Below, one piece after another: positions 52,611 to 60,861 of a stretch of DNA of 64,000 bases. The stretch spans positions 1 through 64,000 of the forward strand of contig JBDKTY010000127.1 of the NCBI GenBank assembly GCA_039679945.1, in the 5' to 3' direction. A program made the position numbers and the translations under genes. The notes under the pieces were generated by a model, which worked only from the letters and a program-made list of their open reading frames with translations, did not search any database and was not told the DNA's origin. Within the stretch, counting starts at the first letter, position 1. The number at the start of each line of letters is the position of its first letter. The stretch comes from SbD1 sp039679945 (GTDB lineage Bacteria; Desulfobacterota; Syntrophobacteria; Syntrophobacterales; Syntrophobacteraceae).

Positions 52611-54039
52611 AGGACACACCCTTGAAAGCTTCTTCATAGAAACGGCGACACGGGGAAAAGTTGTCGGGAATCTTTATAAGGGGATAATCACACACATTCA
52701 ATCCAGCCTCCAGGCGGCTTTTGTAAACTATGGGGCCGAACGGAACGGGTTCCTTCCATTTTCGGAAATTCATCCCGAATACTACGATTCGGAAGCTGAG
52801 GACAGGGATCAGGTCAAGATCCAGGATGTCATACACCCCGGGCAGGAAGTTCTGATCCAGGTAGTCAAGGAGGAGATCGGGACCAAGGGGGCTCTGTTGA
52901 CCACCTATGTCTCGCTTGCCGGACGTGACATCGTCCTGATGCCTGGACAGGACCAGCGCGGCGTCTCCCGCAAGATTGAAAACGGCGACAAGCGCGAACG
53001 GCTGAAGGAAATTGCGAGAAGCCTGAAGGTCCCGGATGACTTCGGTGTCATATTGCGAACGGCTGCCGAGAACCGCACCAAGCGCGAGGTCATGAAGGAT
53101 CTGGATCATCTGATGCGGATCTGGGACGAAATAAAGAAGCAGGTACAGCAGGCAACCGCCCCGGCGCTCATCTATCGGGAGCAGGATCTCGCGATCCGTG
53201 TGATTCGCGACTATTTCAACACGGCCATAAAGACCATCCTGGTCGACAACAAGGACGTCTATCGGAGCGTGAAGGACTTCCTTGGCATCATCAGTCCCCG
53301 CCACCAGAAGTCAGTCCGGTTGTTCAAGGAAGAGGGGCCGATCTACGGCAAACATAATCTCGAGGATCAGATCACCCAGATCTTCAAGAAAAAGGTGCTG
53401 CTGAAATCCGGCGGATACCTACTCTTCGATCCGACGGAAGCGCTCGTGGCTGTTGACGTGAATTCGGGGCGGACCACGGGCGAGGGGGCCGTGGAGGAGA
53501 TGGCCTACAAGGTTAATATGGAAGCGGCCACGGAGATTCCCAGGCAGCTCAGGCTTCGCGATCTGGGAGGGCTCATAGTAATAGACTTCATCGACATGCG
53601 CGAACAGAGGCATGCCCGTGAGGTCGAACGGCGGCTCAAGGAAGAGATCAAGAAGGACAAAGCCAAGATAACGGTTGGGAGGATCTCCAAGTTCGGGCTC
53701 CTGGAGCTTTCCCGGCAGCATCTCGGGCTCAACATCCTGCGCGGTTCCTATAGAGAATGTCCGGTTTGCCTGGGATCCGGGCTTGTGCGGTCGGCTGAAA
53801 CAGCGGCACTCTGTTATTTCCGAAAAATCTGGTCAACACTGGTGAGCAAGAAACCGGCGGTAATGAAAGTCACCCTTCCGCCCGACGTGGCAAGCTACCT
53901 GTTGAACCGGAAACGGAACGAACTGGCCAATCTTGAATCCACCTACAAGGCCTCCATCATCATAGAAAGTTCCGCCACGGCCCTCCCGCACGAAGGGCAT
54001 ATAGAGATTCTGGCCGCCGCCGAGGGTGGAAACGCCTGA
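52546..54039 (+). CDS. rng: Ribonuclease G (Rng/CafA)
   Basis: The 497-residue endoribonuclease has the S1 domain at the N-terminus (GNLYKGIITHIQSSLQAAFVNYG), the catalytic DNase I-like region with the metal-binding Asp residues in LVAVDVNSGRTTG and GGLIVIDFIDM, and the Zn-link CPVC near 405 that joins subunits. Length fits RNase G rather than RNase E, since there is no long unstructured tail. It matures 16S rRNA and degrades mRNA. It overlaps the preceding activase partner by 65 bp and is likely cotranscribed. Confidence 0.95.
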   Translation: MSYQTMIINAIHPEEFRIAVTEGHTLESFFIETATRGKVVGNLYKGIITHIQSSLQAAFVNYGAERNGFLPFSEIHPEYYDSEAEDRDQVKIQDVIHPGQEVLIQVVKEEIGTKGALLTTYVSLAGRDIVLMPGQDQRGVSRKIENGDKRERLKEIARSLKVPDDFGVILRTAAENRTKREVMKDLDHLMRIWDEIKKQVQQATAPALIYREQDLAIRVIRDYFNTAIKTILVDNKDVYRSVKDFLGIISPRHQKSVRLFKEEGPIYGKHNLEDQITQIFKKKVLLKSGGYLLFDPTEALVAVDVNSGRTTGEGAVEEMAYKVNMEAATEIPRQLRLRDLGGLIVIDFIDMREQRHAREVERRLKEEIKKDKAKITVGRISKFGLLELSRQHLGLNILRGSYRECPVCLGSGLVRSAETAALCYFRKIWSTLVSKKPAVMKVTLPPDVASYLLNRKRNELANLESTYKASIIIESSATALPHEGHIEILAAAEGGNA

Positions 54040-54063
54040 GACGCCGGCATCGGTTTCAAACTC

Positions 54064-54108
54064 ACGCGATCGGCAAGCCGGTCTTGAAAACGGCATTGCC
54101 GATCGCGT
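54064..54108. terminator. Large hairpin after rng
   Basis: ACGCGATCGGCAA (54064-54076) and TTGCCGATCGCGT (54096-54108) form a perfect 13-bp stem whose loop contains a further GCCG/CGGC pair. It starts 24 bp past the rng stop. There is no T-run, so termination is an inference. Confidence 0.5.
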
Positions 54109-54144
54109 CGATGTTCCCGTGAGTGGACATTCTCGTAATTTTCC

Positions 54145-54172
54145 TTAAGTTTTTCCGTAAGGCGTCCGATTT
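54145..54172 (+). promoter_or_regulatory. Sigma28-like promoter candidate
   Basis: TTAAGTTT (54145-54152), 12 bases, TCCGATTT (54165-54172). The flagellar sigma28 consensus is TAAAGTTT and GCCGATAA with an 11-base spacer. It lies about 205 bp before the lipoprotein and upstream of flaG, and closely resembles the candidate at 62956. Confidence 0.4.
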
Positions 54173-54377
54173 GTATCGTGAGAACTATTGATCCGGTGAT
54201 CCTGCTTGCGTGGGGCGTCATGATCCCGGAGCGTGTATTTAACGCGGAAAGTACTTAAGTTACTGAGAACCGCCAAGTGGCAAGAGGCAATGAGTGTTGC
54301 TCGGGGGTTTGTTTCGGTACCCGCTCCGCCGGGCTTCGGCGGCACTTGGGAAAGAAGCCTCGATAAAAGGAGTTCTC

Positions 54378-54992
54378 GTGACTCGTCTTTCCTGTCCCAT
54401 GAGAATGCTGACAGTAGCACTGACCGTTTGCGTGCTTTGCGGGATATCGGGCTGCATTTACTCGCGGGTTCGCGGTGATGCCGAAAGACCTGTCAATGTT
54501 GATATGGAGGTAATGGCCCAGTCCGCGATCGAGCAGCATACAATGAACAGCGCGGGGCTGTTTCCGGCCGAAGCTCCCGTGGAAGCGGCCGCGATATCGG
54601 AAAAATTCACTTCTGTCCTGCATGCCCAGCTTCTGCGGGCGCGGCCCTTCCGGGAAATAAGGATGATTCCGCGCCAGGCGAAATCGGACGCGGAAGCTCT
54701 CTGGTATGCGCGAAACGAAGGCTGTGATCTGATAATCCTTCCTTCCATCCTGTATCTGGCGGATGGTTCCGGCGCCATGCCCACGCGCCTGGTCGCCAGG
54801 ATCAGGATACTCGATGCGCGCACGGGTATGGTCTTTTGGGATGTTAAGCAGATTGCGCGCTCCGTTCCGGGGCCCGATCTGGATTTTACATGGACCACCA
54901 TTTCGGGTGAGCCCGCGAAGAGATTTCCCGAGTTGGCGGAGAAACTGGCAAGGGACTTCACTCTCTATCTGGTCCAGCCGGTCAGGAGATAA
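54378..54992 (+). CDS. Uncharacterised lipoprotein upstream of flaG
   Basis: GTG 54378 is favoured because AAGGAG stands five bases upstream; the first ATG in frame is at 54399. The 204-residue product starts MTRLSCPMRM and runs into a hydrophobic stretch with lipobox GISGC. The mature domain (VDMEVMAQSAIEQ, FTSVLHAQLLRARPFREIRMIP, GCDLIILPSILYL, RLVARIRILDARTGMVFWDVK) has the pattern of CsgG/FlgT-like or TolB-N-like outer-membrane lipoproteins: an alpha/beta domain that reads D-L-I-I-L and a hairpin ending FWD. Its place before flaG suggests a role at the flagellar base, by inference only. Confidence 0.7.
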   Translation: MTRLSCPMRMLTVALTVCVLCGISGCIYSRVRGDAERPVNVDMEVMAQSAIEQHTMNSAGLFPAEAPVEAAAISEKFTSVLHAQLLRARPFREIRMIPRQAKSDAEALWYARNEGCDLIILPSILYLADGSGAMPTRLVARIRILDARTGMVFWDVKQIARSVPGPDLDFTWTTISGEPAKRFPELAEKLARDFTLYLVQPVRR

Positions 54993-55075
54993 AATCGGAG
55001 ATAATGGCCCCTAAGGGGCTTTGGCCATCCAGTAAGTGGACGGATCTACTTTTAAACAGGGTATGGAGGCCCGTC

Positions 55076-55486
55076 ATGTCTGTAAACACAGGAGAGATTT
55101 TACCAATCGTCACCAGCAGTCCCTGGGCGCCGACGGAACAAAGCAGGAAGGACACGCCGGTCATTCCCGTTGTTTCGAGGGTCGAAGGGGGAGCAACCAA
55201 GAAGGTTGGCGAAGACAAGAACAAGTCCGAGCAAAGGGAGTCCCCCGTCCAGTCACGAGATCAGGCTTCCCAGGAACATATGGCTGCGAAGGTGCAGGAA
55301 TTCCTGGATGAAGCAACCAACGTACAACTCAAGTTCAAGGTAAACTCGGATGCCGGCGAGACTGTAGTCCAGGTGCTCGATAAGGACTCGGGAGAAGTCA
55401 TCCGCCAAATCCCACCCGAGAGTCTTTTCGAGGTGCACAGCAAGCTGGAGGAGTTGCGCGGCGTTTTGTTCGATGGCAAGGCTTAG
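55076..55486 (+). CDS. flaG: FlaG-family flagellar protein
   Basis: ATG 55076 has GGAGG at seven bases; 136 residues. The N-terminal half is polar and likely disordered. The C-terminal half carries the FlaG signature: QLKFKVNSDAGETVVQVLDKDSGEVIRQIPPE, here seen in parts as LKFKV, VVQVLD and VIRQIPPE. FlaG proteins affect filament length and are usually near flagellin or fliD. The next gene starts 7 bp after its stop. Confidence 0.85.
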   Translation: MSVNTGEILPIVTSSPWAPTEQSRKDTPVIPVVSRVEGGATKKVGEDKNKSEQRESPVQSRDQASQEHMAAKVQEFLDEATNVQLKFKVNSDAGETVVQVLDKDSGEVIRQIPPESLFEVHSKLEELRGVLFDGKA

Positions 55487-55492
55487 GAGGCC

Positions 55493-56197
55493 GTGACGGA
55501 GAGCGAACACAAAATGGATACTCTCGTCAGAGCGCTGGTGGCTGACGATGATGAGGTCTTCAGGGAGATCCTTGCCGAAGCGGTGACGGATGCCGGCGCG
55601 GAGGTCGTGCTCGCGCCGGACGGCCTTGCCGCGCTTGAAAAGCTTGCCGAGTCCGATTTCGATATCCTCATTACCGACCTCAACATGCCGCGACTCGACG
55701 GCCTCGGCCTGCTAAGACAGGTGCGTACCGTATATCCCCACATCCTTGGCATTCTGATTACCGGATTCGGCAGTTTGGAATCGGCTATCGAGGCCCTGCG
55801 TCTGGGGGCTTACGACTACATACAAAAACCCTTCATGGTGGAGCAGGTTGCGGTTACAATTCGTAATGCAATTGAGAGAGTGATGATATTCAGGGAGCGG
55901 AACTCTCTTCTTGAAAAAATCGAGGCGCTGCATAAAAAGCTTTGTTTGCTGGAAGGAAAACGTTACCCTGAATATGAAATCTATGACAGCTCCGGTCAGT
56001 TGATCGCCGGGCCGCTCTATTTTGAAGGCAGTGTCCGTACGGACACCTTCTTGCAGGGGCCCAAAGGGAATCCGAACCGTGCACTCATAGCGCTTGAAGC
56101 CCTTCGCGGCCTCAGACGCGATGGTGTCATCTCCCAAGCCGATCTGGAAAGACTGAAACAGGTGATCATTAAAAGGATCGAATCCGGCAGGCAATGA
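55493..56197 (+). CDS. Response regulator with receiver and novel C-terminal domain
   Basis: The first 120 residues are a receiver domain with acidic pocket DDD (18-20), phospho-acceptor D62 in TDLNMPRLDG, and K near 112 in YIQKPF. A helical linker follows (about 130-155). The last 75 residues (YEIYDSSGQLIAGPLYF to LKQVIIKRIESG) contain a helix pair ALEALRGLRRDGVISQADLE that recalls the SHOCT motif; no DNA-binding domain is seen. GTG 55493 is very close to AGGAGG; an ATG at 55514 is a good alternative. It overlaps the HD-GYP gene by four bases (ATGA). Confidence 0.8.
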   Translation: MTESEHKMDTLVRALVADDDEVFREILAEAVTDAGAEVVLAPDGLAALEKLAESDFDILITDLNMPRLDGLGLLRQVRTVYPHILGILITGFGSLESAIEALRLGAYDYIQKPFMVEQVAVTIRNAIERVMIFRERNSLLEKIEALHKKLCLLEGKRYPEYEIYDSSGQLIAGPLYFEGSVRTDTFLQGPKGNPNRALIALEALRGLRRDGVISQADLERLKQVIIKRIESGRQ

Positions 56198-57705
56198 AGA
56201 TACTGATCGTGGAAGACGACGTCATTCTGGGTGAGCTTCTCCAGGAGTGTCTGCTTCGGCTGGACCACGAACTGGTTCATCATTGCGTTACTGGCCGGGA
56301 AGCCTGTAACGTGATCGAAGAAGAGACTTTCGATTGCGCTTTTGTGGATCTGCGCCTTCCGGACCTGGACGGCCTGAAGCTCCTTGAGAAAGTCAAGCAG
56401 CAGGACCCCGGGCTCCCCGTGGTCATGATGAGCGGCTATCCGACCATGGAGCACACCATTGAGGCCATGCGCAAAGGCGCCTCCGATTTCCTCACCAAAC
56501 CGTTCACGCTCCAGGATGTTGCGCTCACACTCCAACGCATAACGAAGGAAAAAGGGCTGCTGCTGGAAAATCTCAGCCTGCAGCTCGAATGCCAGGCTCG
56601 CAAGGAACTGGAGAAGGCGAATCGGGAACTGGAGTGTAAGGCAAGCGAACAGGCGAGGCTTTTTCGGATCTCACGGGAATTCGATGAAATCAGGTCGAGC
56701 GACGATCTCTACGCCCGAATCGTTCAGCTCGCGTCCACTCTCGAATCGGTAGAGTGCGCGAGCTTTTTTATTATTCCCCACGACAAAGACAGCCTGTTGG
56801 CTATCGCCAACTCCGGCTGGCCGCCGACCGCGGGCGCCCCGCCGACCGTTTTGCCTCGCGAGGGCCACATAAAAGAGATACTCAGCAATGGCGCAACCCA
56901 TATCTTCATAGATCCGGAGGAGGTCCGGTCGTTATTCTCGAAGCTCCCGCCCGAGATGCGACGGCTGCTCTCCTGCTGGCCTCTGCGTATACGCGGTGAA
57001 CCCTTCGGACTGTTGATGGCCTTCCACAGGGAGAACAGCGGCGGGTTGTCCGCCGAGGAAATGCGGCTTTTCGACTTCCTGGTTCGCAAGGCTTCCCTTG
57101 CCGTGGAGAATATGGCCCTGTATGAGAGTCTCACCAGCAATTTCTACGGTATATTGAAGTCGCTGGTGAATGCGCTCGAAGCCAAGGACCTCTATACGGG
57201 AAAACATTCCGAGCGGGTGACGCGATACGCGGTCGACATGGCGCGGATGCTGGGCTGTTCGGGTGCTCAAATCGAGACTGTGGAAACGATCGGATACCTC
57301 CATGACATAGGCAAGATAGGGATAAATGACAGCATCCTCAACAAGCCCGGTTCCCTGACGGGTGAGGAGTATGAGATCGTAAAGAAACATCCCGTGATCG
57401 GTGAGTCGATAGTGGCCGACCTGGGTCTGAGTTCCGAGGAGAGATCAATCATCAGGCACCATCACGAGAGATGGGATGGGCGGGGGTACCCCGATGGACT
57501 GGCCGGGGAAGATATCCCCCTCCTGGCGAGGATTGTCAGCATCGCCGATGCCTTTGATGCAATGACTTCCAAGCGTGCCTACCGCGAGTGCATGTCTTTA
57601 AGAGAGTCCTTGGCCGAGTTGATCAAAAACAGTGGCAAGCAGTTTGACCCAAACGCTCTTGATGCTTTCCTGGAACTGATCAACCAACGTAAATCGAAGG
57701 CGTAA
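56194..57705 (+). CDS. Response regulator with GAF and HD-GYP domains
   Basis: The 503-residue protein has a receiver domain (acceptor D53 in FVDLRLPDLDG), a coiled-coil linker (about 125-160), a GAF domain (about 165-310) and an HD-GYP phosphodiesterase domain. The latter has LHDIGKIG (about 369-376) and HHHERWDGRGYPDGL (about 422-436), the complete catalytic set for c-di-GMP hydrolysis. It starts inside the stop of the previous regulator, so the two are coupled. The neighbouring kinase at 57746 is a probable phosphodonor. It should balance the diguanylate cyclase at 60862. Confidence 0.92.
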   Translation: MKILIVEDDVILGELLQECLLRLDHELVHHCVTGREACNVIEEETFDCAFVDLRLPDLDGLKLLEKVKQQDPGLPVVMMSGYPTMEHTIEAMRKGASDFLTKPFTLQDVALTLQRITKEKGLLLENLSLQLECQARKELEKANRELECKASEQARLFRISREFDEIRSSDDLYARIVQLASTLESVECASFFIIPHDKDSLLAIANSGWPPTAGAPPTVLPREGHIKEILSNGATHIFIDPEEVRSLFSKLPPEMRRLLSCWPLRIRGEPFGLLMAFHRENSGGLSAEEMRLFDFLVRKASLAVENMALYESLTSNFYGILKSLVNALEAKDLYTGKHSERVTRYAVDMARMLGCSGAQIETVETIGYLHDIGKIGINDSILNKPGSLTGEEYEIVKKHPVIGESIVADLGLSSEERSIIRHHHERWDGRGYPDGLAGEDIPLLARIVSIADAFDAMTSKRAYRECMSLRESLAELIKNSGKQFDPNALDAFLELINQRKSKA

Positions 57706-57745
57706 CAGCCGCTTCCTCCTGCTGCCAGGTAGACATAATTATCCG

Positions 57746-58555
57746 ATGGAAAAACAAGTACTGGTCGAAGGCTTCAACGTGGATCTTATGGAGCAATGCC
57801 TTCAGGCTCTTCATGAAAAAGATCGTCTGAGTTTCGCGGGCAAGTTCGTGCAGGGTTTCGTGCACAATACCAATGGCCCGCTCCAGAACCTTTCCATGCT
57901 GACGGAGATGCTCCTGGCGGGCATGGATCTCCAGGACCGTTTGTTCAAGGCCGGGGATGACACCAAATGGACAGAGACCCTGGAAAAACAGAAAAAGCGC
58001 CTGACCCAGATGCGCGATCAGATATACGGGCTGGCCGGCGAACTTCGTGAATTCATGCAGCTCCTCGAGATGGAGCGCAATGGTACCGATATTGACGTCA
58101 ACGCACTTCTGACCATCGTCCTGCGGGTTTTCCGCTCGAATCTCTTCTTCAAGCACAGGGTCAGTCCCGAACTGAAGCTGCAAAGAAACCTGCCCCAGGC
58201 CCGCGTTCCGGGGTGCAACATCATTCCGGTCTTCTTCCACCTTGTCCAGAACGCGATGATCGCCATGGAGAACTCCGCGCGCAAAGACCTCATTGTCGAA
58301 ACGTGCCTCGAGGATAAGCATATACTCGTCAGGATAACCGATTCGGGATGCGGGCTGGGTGGGTGCGACCCCGAGTCTCTTTTCGGGCTCTTTGAATCGA
58401 GATGGCCCGAGGCGAACCGGGGCGTCGACAGTGTCCATCTTGGCTTCGGGCTCTATGCCGCCAGAATGCTTCTGTTGCCTTATAACTGCACTGTGAATAT
58501 CGAGGAGGCCCCCGAAGGCGCCTCCGCCCTCATCAGCATACCCGTGGCCAAGTAA
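57746..58555 (+). CDS. Small cytoplasmic histidine kinase
   Basis: 269 residues with no membrane helix or sensor domain. H40 in GFVHNTNGPLQNLSML is the probable phosphorylation site, in a diverged HisKA helix. The ATPase domain shows an N-box LVQNAMIAME, G1 DSGCGLGG and G2 LGFGLYAARML; spacing is complete but the residues depart from the consensus. It lies 40 bp after the HD-GYP regulator in the same direction, so the three genes form a signalling unit beside flagellar genes. The input is probably a partner protein, as no sensor is fused. Confidence 0.82.
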   Translation: MEKQVLVEGFNVDLMEQCLQALHEKDRLSFAGKFVQGFVHNTNGPLQNLSMLTEMLLAGMDLQDRLFKAGDDTKWTETLEKQKKRLTQMRDQIYGLAGELREFMQLLEMERNGTDIDVNALLTIVLRVFRSNLFFKHRVSPELKLQRNLPQARVPGCNIIPVFFHLVQNAMIAMENSARKDLIVETCLEDKHILVRITDSGCGLGGCDPESLFGLFESRWPEANRGVDSVHLGFGLYAARMLLLPYNCTVNIEEAPEGASALISIPVAK

Positions 58556-58711
58556 CGGGACCGCTGGCACAAAAGTCCATCTCACAGGGAAAATCTTTCC
58601 CATCCCCCCTGCCCGGCAGCGCGGCGAGAACTGGTGGGCCGGGGCCCTGCTCCGGTCATCGTATGAGGCGTGGTAACGGTTTTCGATAAATTGCGACGAG
58701 AGATCAAATCT

Positions 58712-58727
58712 TGGCAAGGGATTTGCT
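58712..58727 (+). promoter_or_regulatory. Sigma54 promoter
   Basis: TGGCAAG (58712-58718), four bases, TTGCT (58723-58727): the -24 GG and -12 GC are ten bases apart, exact spacing, with one departure from consensus (A for C). The start would be about 45 bases before the ATG at 58783. Confidence 0.7.
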
Positions 58728-58782
58728 CTCTTGTTGCGCGAATTGTATCACTTACCATTCACGGGCTCCGGGGGAAGATCAG

Positions 58783-59241
58783 ATGAAAATAGACAGCTTA
58801 TTAAATTCACAGATCATTCAGGGAAAACCTGAAGTTGATCAAAAGGGCGCAGCCGGGCGCGAGGATGTTTTTGCCGCCCTGCTCCAAAATGAAATGACAA
58901 ATGTCGAGGAGACTATGTCCCAGCCGGGAGTATCGGGAATAGACGCTGGTCTTCAGATTTCCCCGATTCAGGCACTTTCCGGCGATTCGGGGACCATGGA
59001 CGGCATTGCAGGCATCCAGGATGTTATCTCCAAGCTTCAGTCGCTGGAAAAGGGGCTCCAGGAGAATAAGTCTCCCAAGGACATTGACGGTATAATCACC
59101 GAGATGGGTGATGCCGCCGCGAAACTCAAGGATAACACGAACAGCCTGCCGGAGAATACGGAACTCAGCGACATGGCCGAAGAGGTCAAGGTCACCGCTT
59201 ACATGGAGTCGATCAAGTGGAGGCGAGGTGACTACCTGTAG
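58783..59241 (+). CDS. Sigma54-driven protein of unknown function near flagellar genes
   Basis: ATG 58783 follows GGGGAA; 152 residues. No family is recognised. The chain is acidic and helical, rich in Asp, Glu, Gln and Asn: an N-terminal MKIDSLLNSQ, a middle stretch with ALLQNEMTNVEET, and a C-terminal coiled region ending VKVTAYMESIKWRRGDYL. No signal peptide or membrane helix is seen, so it may be a cytoplasmic flagellar chaperone or a secreted flagellar part. The sigma54 promoter points to flagellar-class regulation. It overlaps the next gene by 14 bp. Confidence 0.65.
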   Translation: MKIDSLLNSQIIQGKPEVDQKGAAGREDVFAALLQNEMTNVEETMSQPGVSGIDAGLQISPIQALSGDSGTMDGIAGIQDVISKLQSLEKGLQENKSPKDIDGIITEMGDAAAKLKDNTNSLPENTELSDMAEEVKVTAYMESIKWRRGDYL

Positions 59242-59680
59242 CCAAGGCACGATCGAGCGCTTGCGGCAGTTCTCCGCCACCGGCCGGCGCATCCGCGGCG
59301 TGGTCTTCGCCTCGCTGGCGGCCACCGCGCTGGTAGCCGCCGCCGGGGTGGCGGAAGCCAATACCGCGCCCGGGGGGCTCGCGGACCGGGACCGCATTCT
59401 GATTGGTTCCCCTGTGTTGTCCCGTTCTTCCGATACCGCGGGAATCCAGATGACCGAGGTGCAAAGGCCTCGCTGCCGGCTCCTTTTGGCCGACAAGATC
59501 GAGACGCGTGACCAGATAGAATACACTACCGACCCCGAGGCCACGAGAGCGTTCGAGGATGCCCGAAGGCACGAGATGGAGAAGGAAGACAGGGCCTGGA
59601 AGATGCTCGATGATATGCAGATCTATCACCTGCCCCGTGACAAATCACACCGCAACACGAACGAAGACCGCCGGCAGTAG
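59228..59680 (+). CDS. Exported protein coupled to the sigma54-driven gene
   Basis: GTG 59228 lies four bases after GGAGG and within the end of the preceding gene, which argues for coupling. The 150-residue product has an Arg-rich start and a signal peptide (GVVFASLAATALVAAAGVAEA), then a polar mature part with LADRDRILIG, CRLLLADKIETRDQIEYTTDPEATRAFEDAR and a charged C-terminal tail. No family is recognised. The signal peptide points to the periplasm. Confidence 0.55.
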   Translation: MTTCSQGTIERLRQFSATGRRIRGVVFASLAATALVAAAGVAEANTAPGGLADRDRILIGSPVLSRSSDTAGIQMTEVQRPRCRLLLADKIETRDQIEYTTDPEATRAFEDARRHEMEKEDRAWKMLDDMQIYHLPRDKSHRNTNEDRRQ

Positions 59681-59737
59681 CGCCAACCTGTTCCAAACTC
59701 CTTTTTCCCGCAATCCCATTTGAGAATTGAATGCATA

Positions 59738-60070
59738 TTATACTATTCCGCATTCAAGATGATCCGTCACCCGTTCACCCAGGGCGGGAGTAAACCCCGC
59801 ATTCGCGTGGCAAGGCGTAGCCAGGAAACAGAGTTGCGTCCGCTCGAATCCGGCCCGTTCCTCCCTTCGGCACGCTCAAGGCGAACGGGGGGATGTCCCT
59901 GTTCCGGAATGGCGTGACCCGGATCTCCACCGGCAATGCAAGCCTTCGATATTGCTCACTCTCAAAAGCTGTTTCTTGAGAGGCATCGAAGGGTGGGACA
60001 GGCCAATTTTCACCGGCATCTTCGCTCTCCGGGTAAATTCATCCTGAACGCAATTCCGCATTGCACAGTA
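59738..60070 (+). repeat. Interspersed palindromic repeat, long copy 6
   Basis: It aligns with copy 5 from TATACTATT to GAACGCAATTCCGCATT. Contained palindrome: CCTTCGATATTGCTCACTCT, then TTTCTTGAGAGGCATCGAAGG, with outer arms CCTTCGAT/ATCGAAGG and inner CTCTCAA/TTGAGAG. The first 17-base arm is changed to CACCCAGGGCGGGAG, so the outer inverted repeat is partly lost. Confidence 0.8.
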
Positions 60071-60861
60071 GTTGTAGATGAATGCGCATTGACGGTAATG
60101 CATAAACAAAACTGCTTAACGTCAACAGTACTATTCTTGTTTAATAGCGGTATCCGCGGGCAAAGGATTCGGATCTCGTCGTCCCGGACTTCATGGAGAA
60201 AGCAAGGAAGTACCCTGTCCGCGCGATATCCGACCAATCAATGAGAGTGTCCAATGCTCGACTTATACGACTGCATGCTCATTATTGGGCGCCACGGGGT
60301 AATAATCAACGCGGACTCATGATGGAGAAGCCGGAGGTCGGTCCGTGAGGAGGGCACAGGTTCCGAGCCGCATAGTCAATAGTTTGACAAATAGAGTGGT
60401 GGGGAGTCTCAACGTGGGCAATTGATCCTGCCCGGTCGGATTCATGGCCTGTTGGTGAAGGTCTATTCGCTCGACGGCATTATGGGCAGCTCGGCCGGGA
60501 GGACCTCCATTTCACCATTTCCGCCATGGGAGGTTTCAATAATCCAGGAAAACCGTCATTGCCAATGCCGGGAAAGCCCACGTTACCGGCAAACCGAAAC
60601 GGGAGTAAATACGGTCAAGGTCTTATCGGATAATGAATATGCAGTTCAAGCGTGAAAGCACTCTTTGATAATTATCGATTTCCATAAACAGATTCAGAAA
60701 ACTCAATCGATTCAAAAACCCGGCTGAATGGGAGTTCTGGCGCCGGGGTTTACCGCGGTCTAAATGATCATCAGGCAACCTCCCCAACCCTTCGGTACAG
60801 GTATACGCATGCACATGAATATGAATGGGTGTTATGCACTCCGTGACCGGGAGTGTGGCTC
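60071..60861. other. Long intergenic region without supported genes
   Basis: About 790 bp. A frame near 60530-60650 reads PGKPSLPMPGKPTLPA, two similar Pro-Gly-Lys-Pro blocks, but has no ribosome site or start with context. A small inverted repeat, CACTCC/GGAGTG, lies at 60838-60857 close to the stop of the diguanylate cyclase. The rest shows nothing recognisable. Confidence 0.4.

Noticed and set aside
54270..54300. Sigma54 promoter at TGGCAAGAGGCAATGAG
   Set aside because: The -24 GG is not followed by GC at the required ten-base distance.
60420..60655. Small gene with PGKP blocks
   Set aside because: No ribosome site, no start in context and no continuing reading frame upstream; kept only as a remark on the gap.
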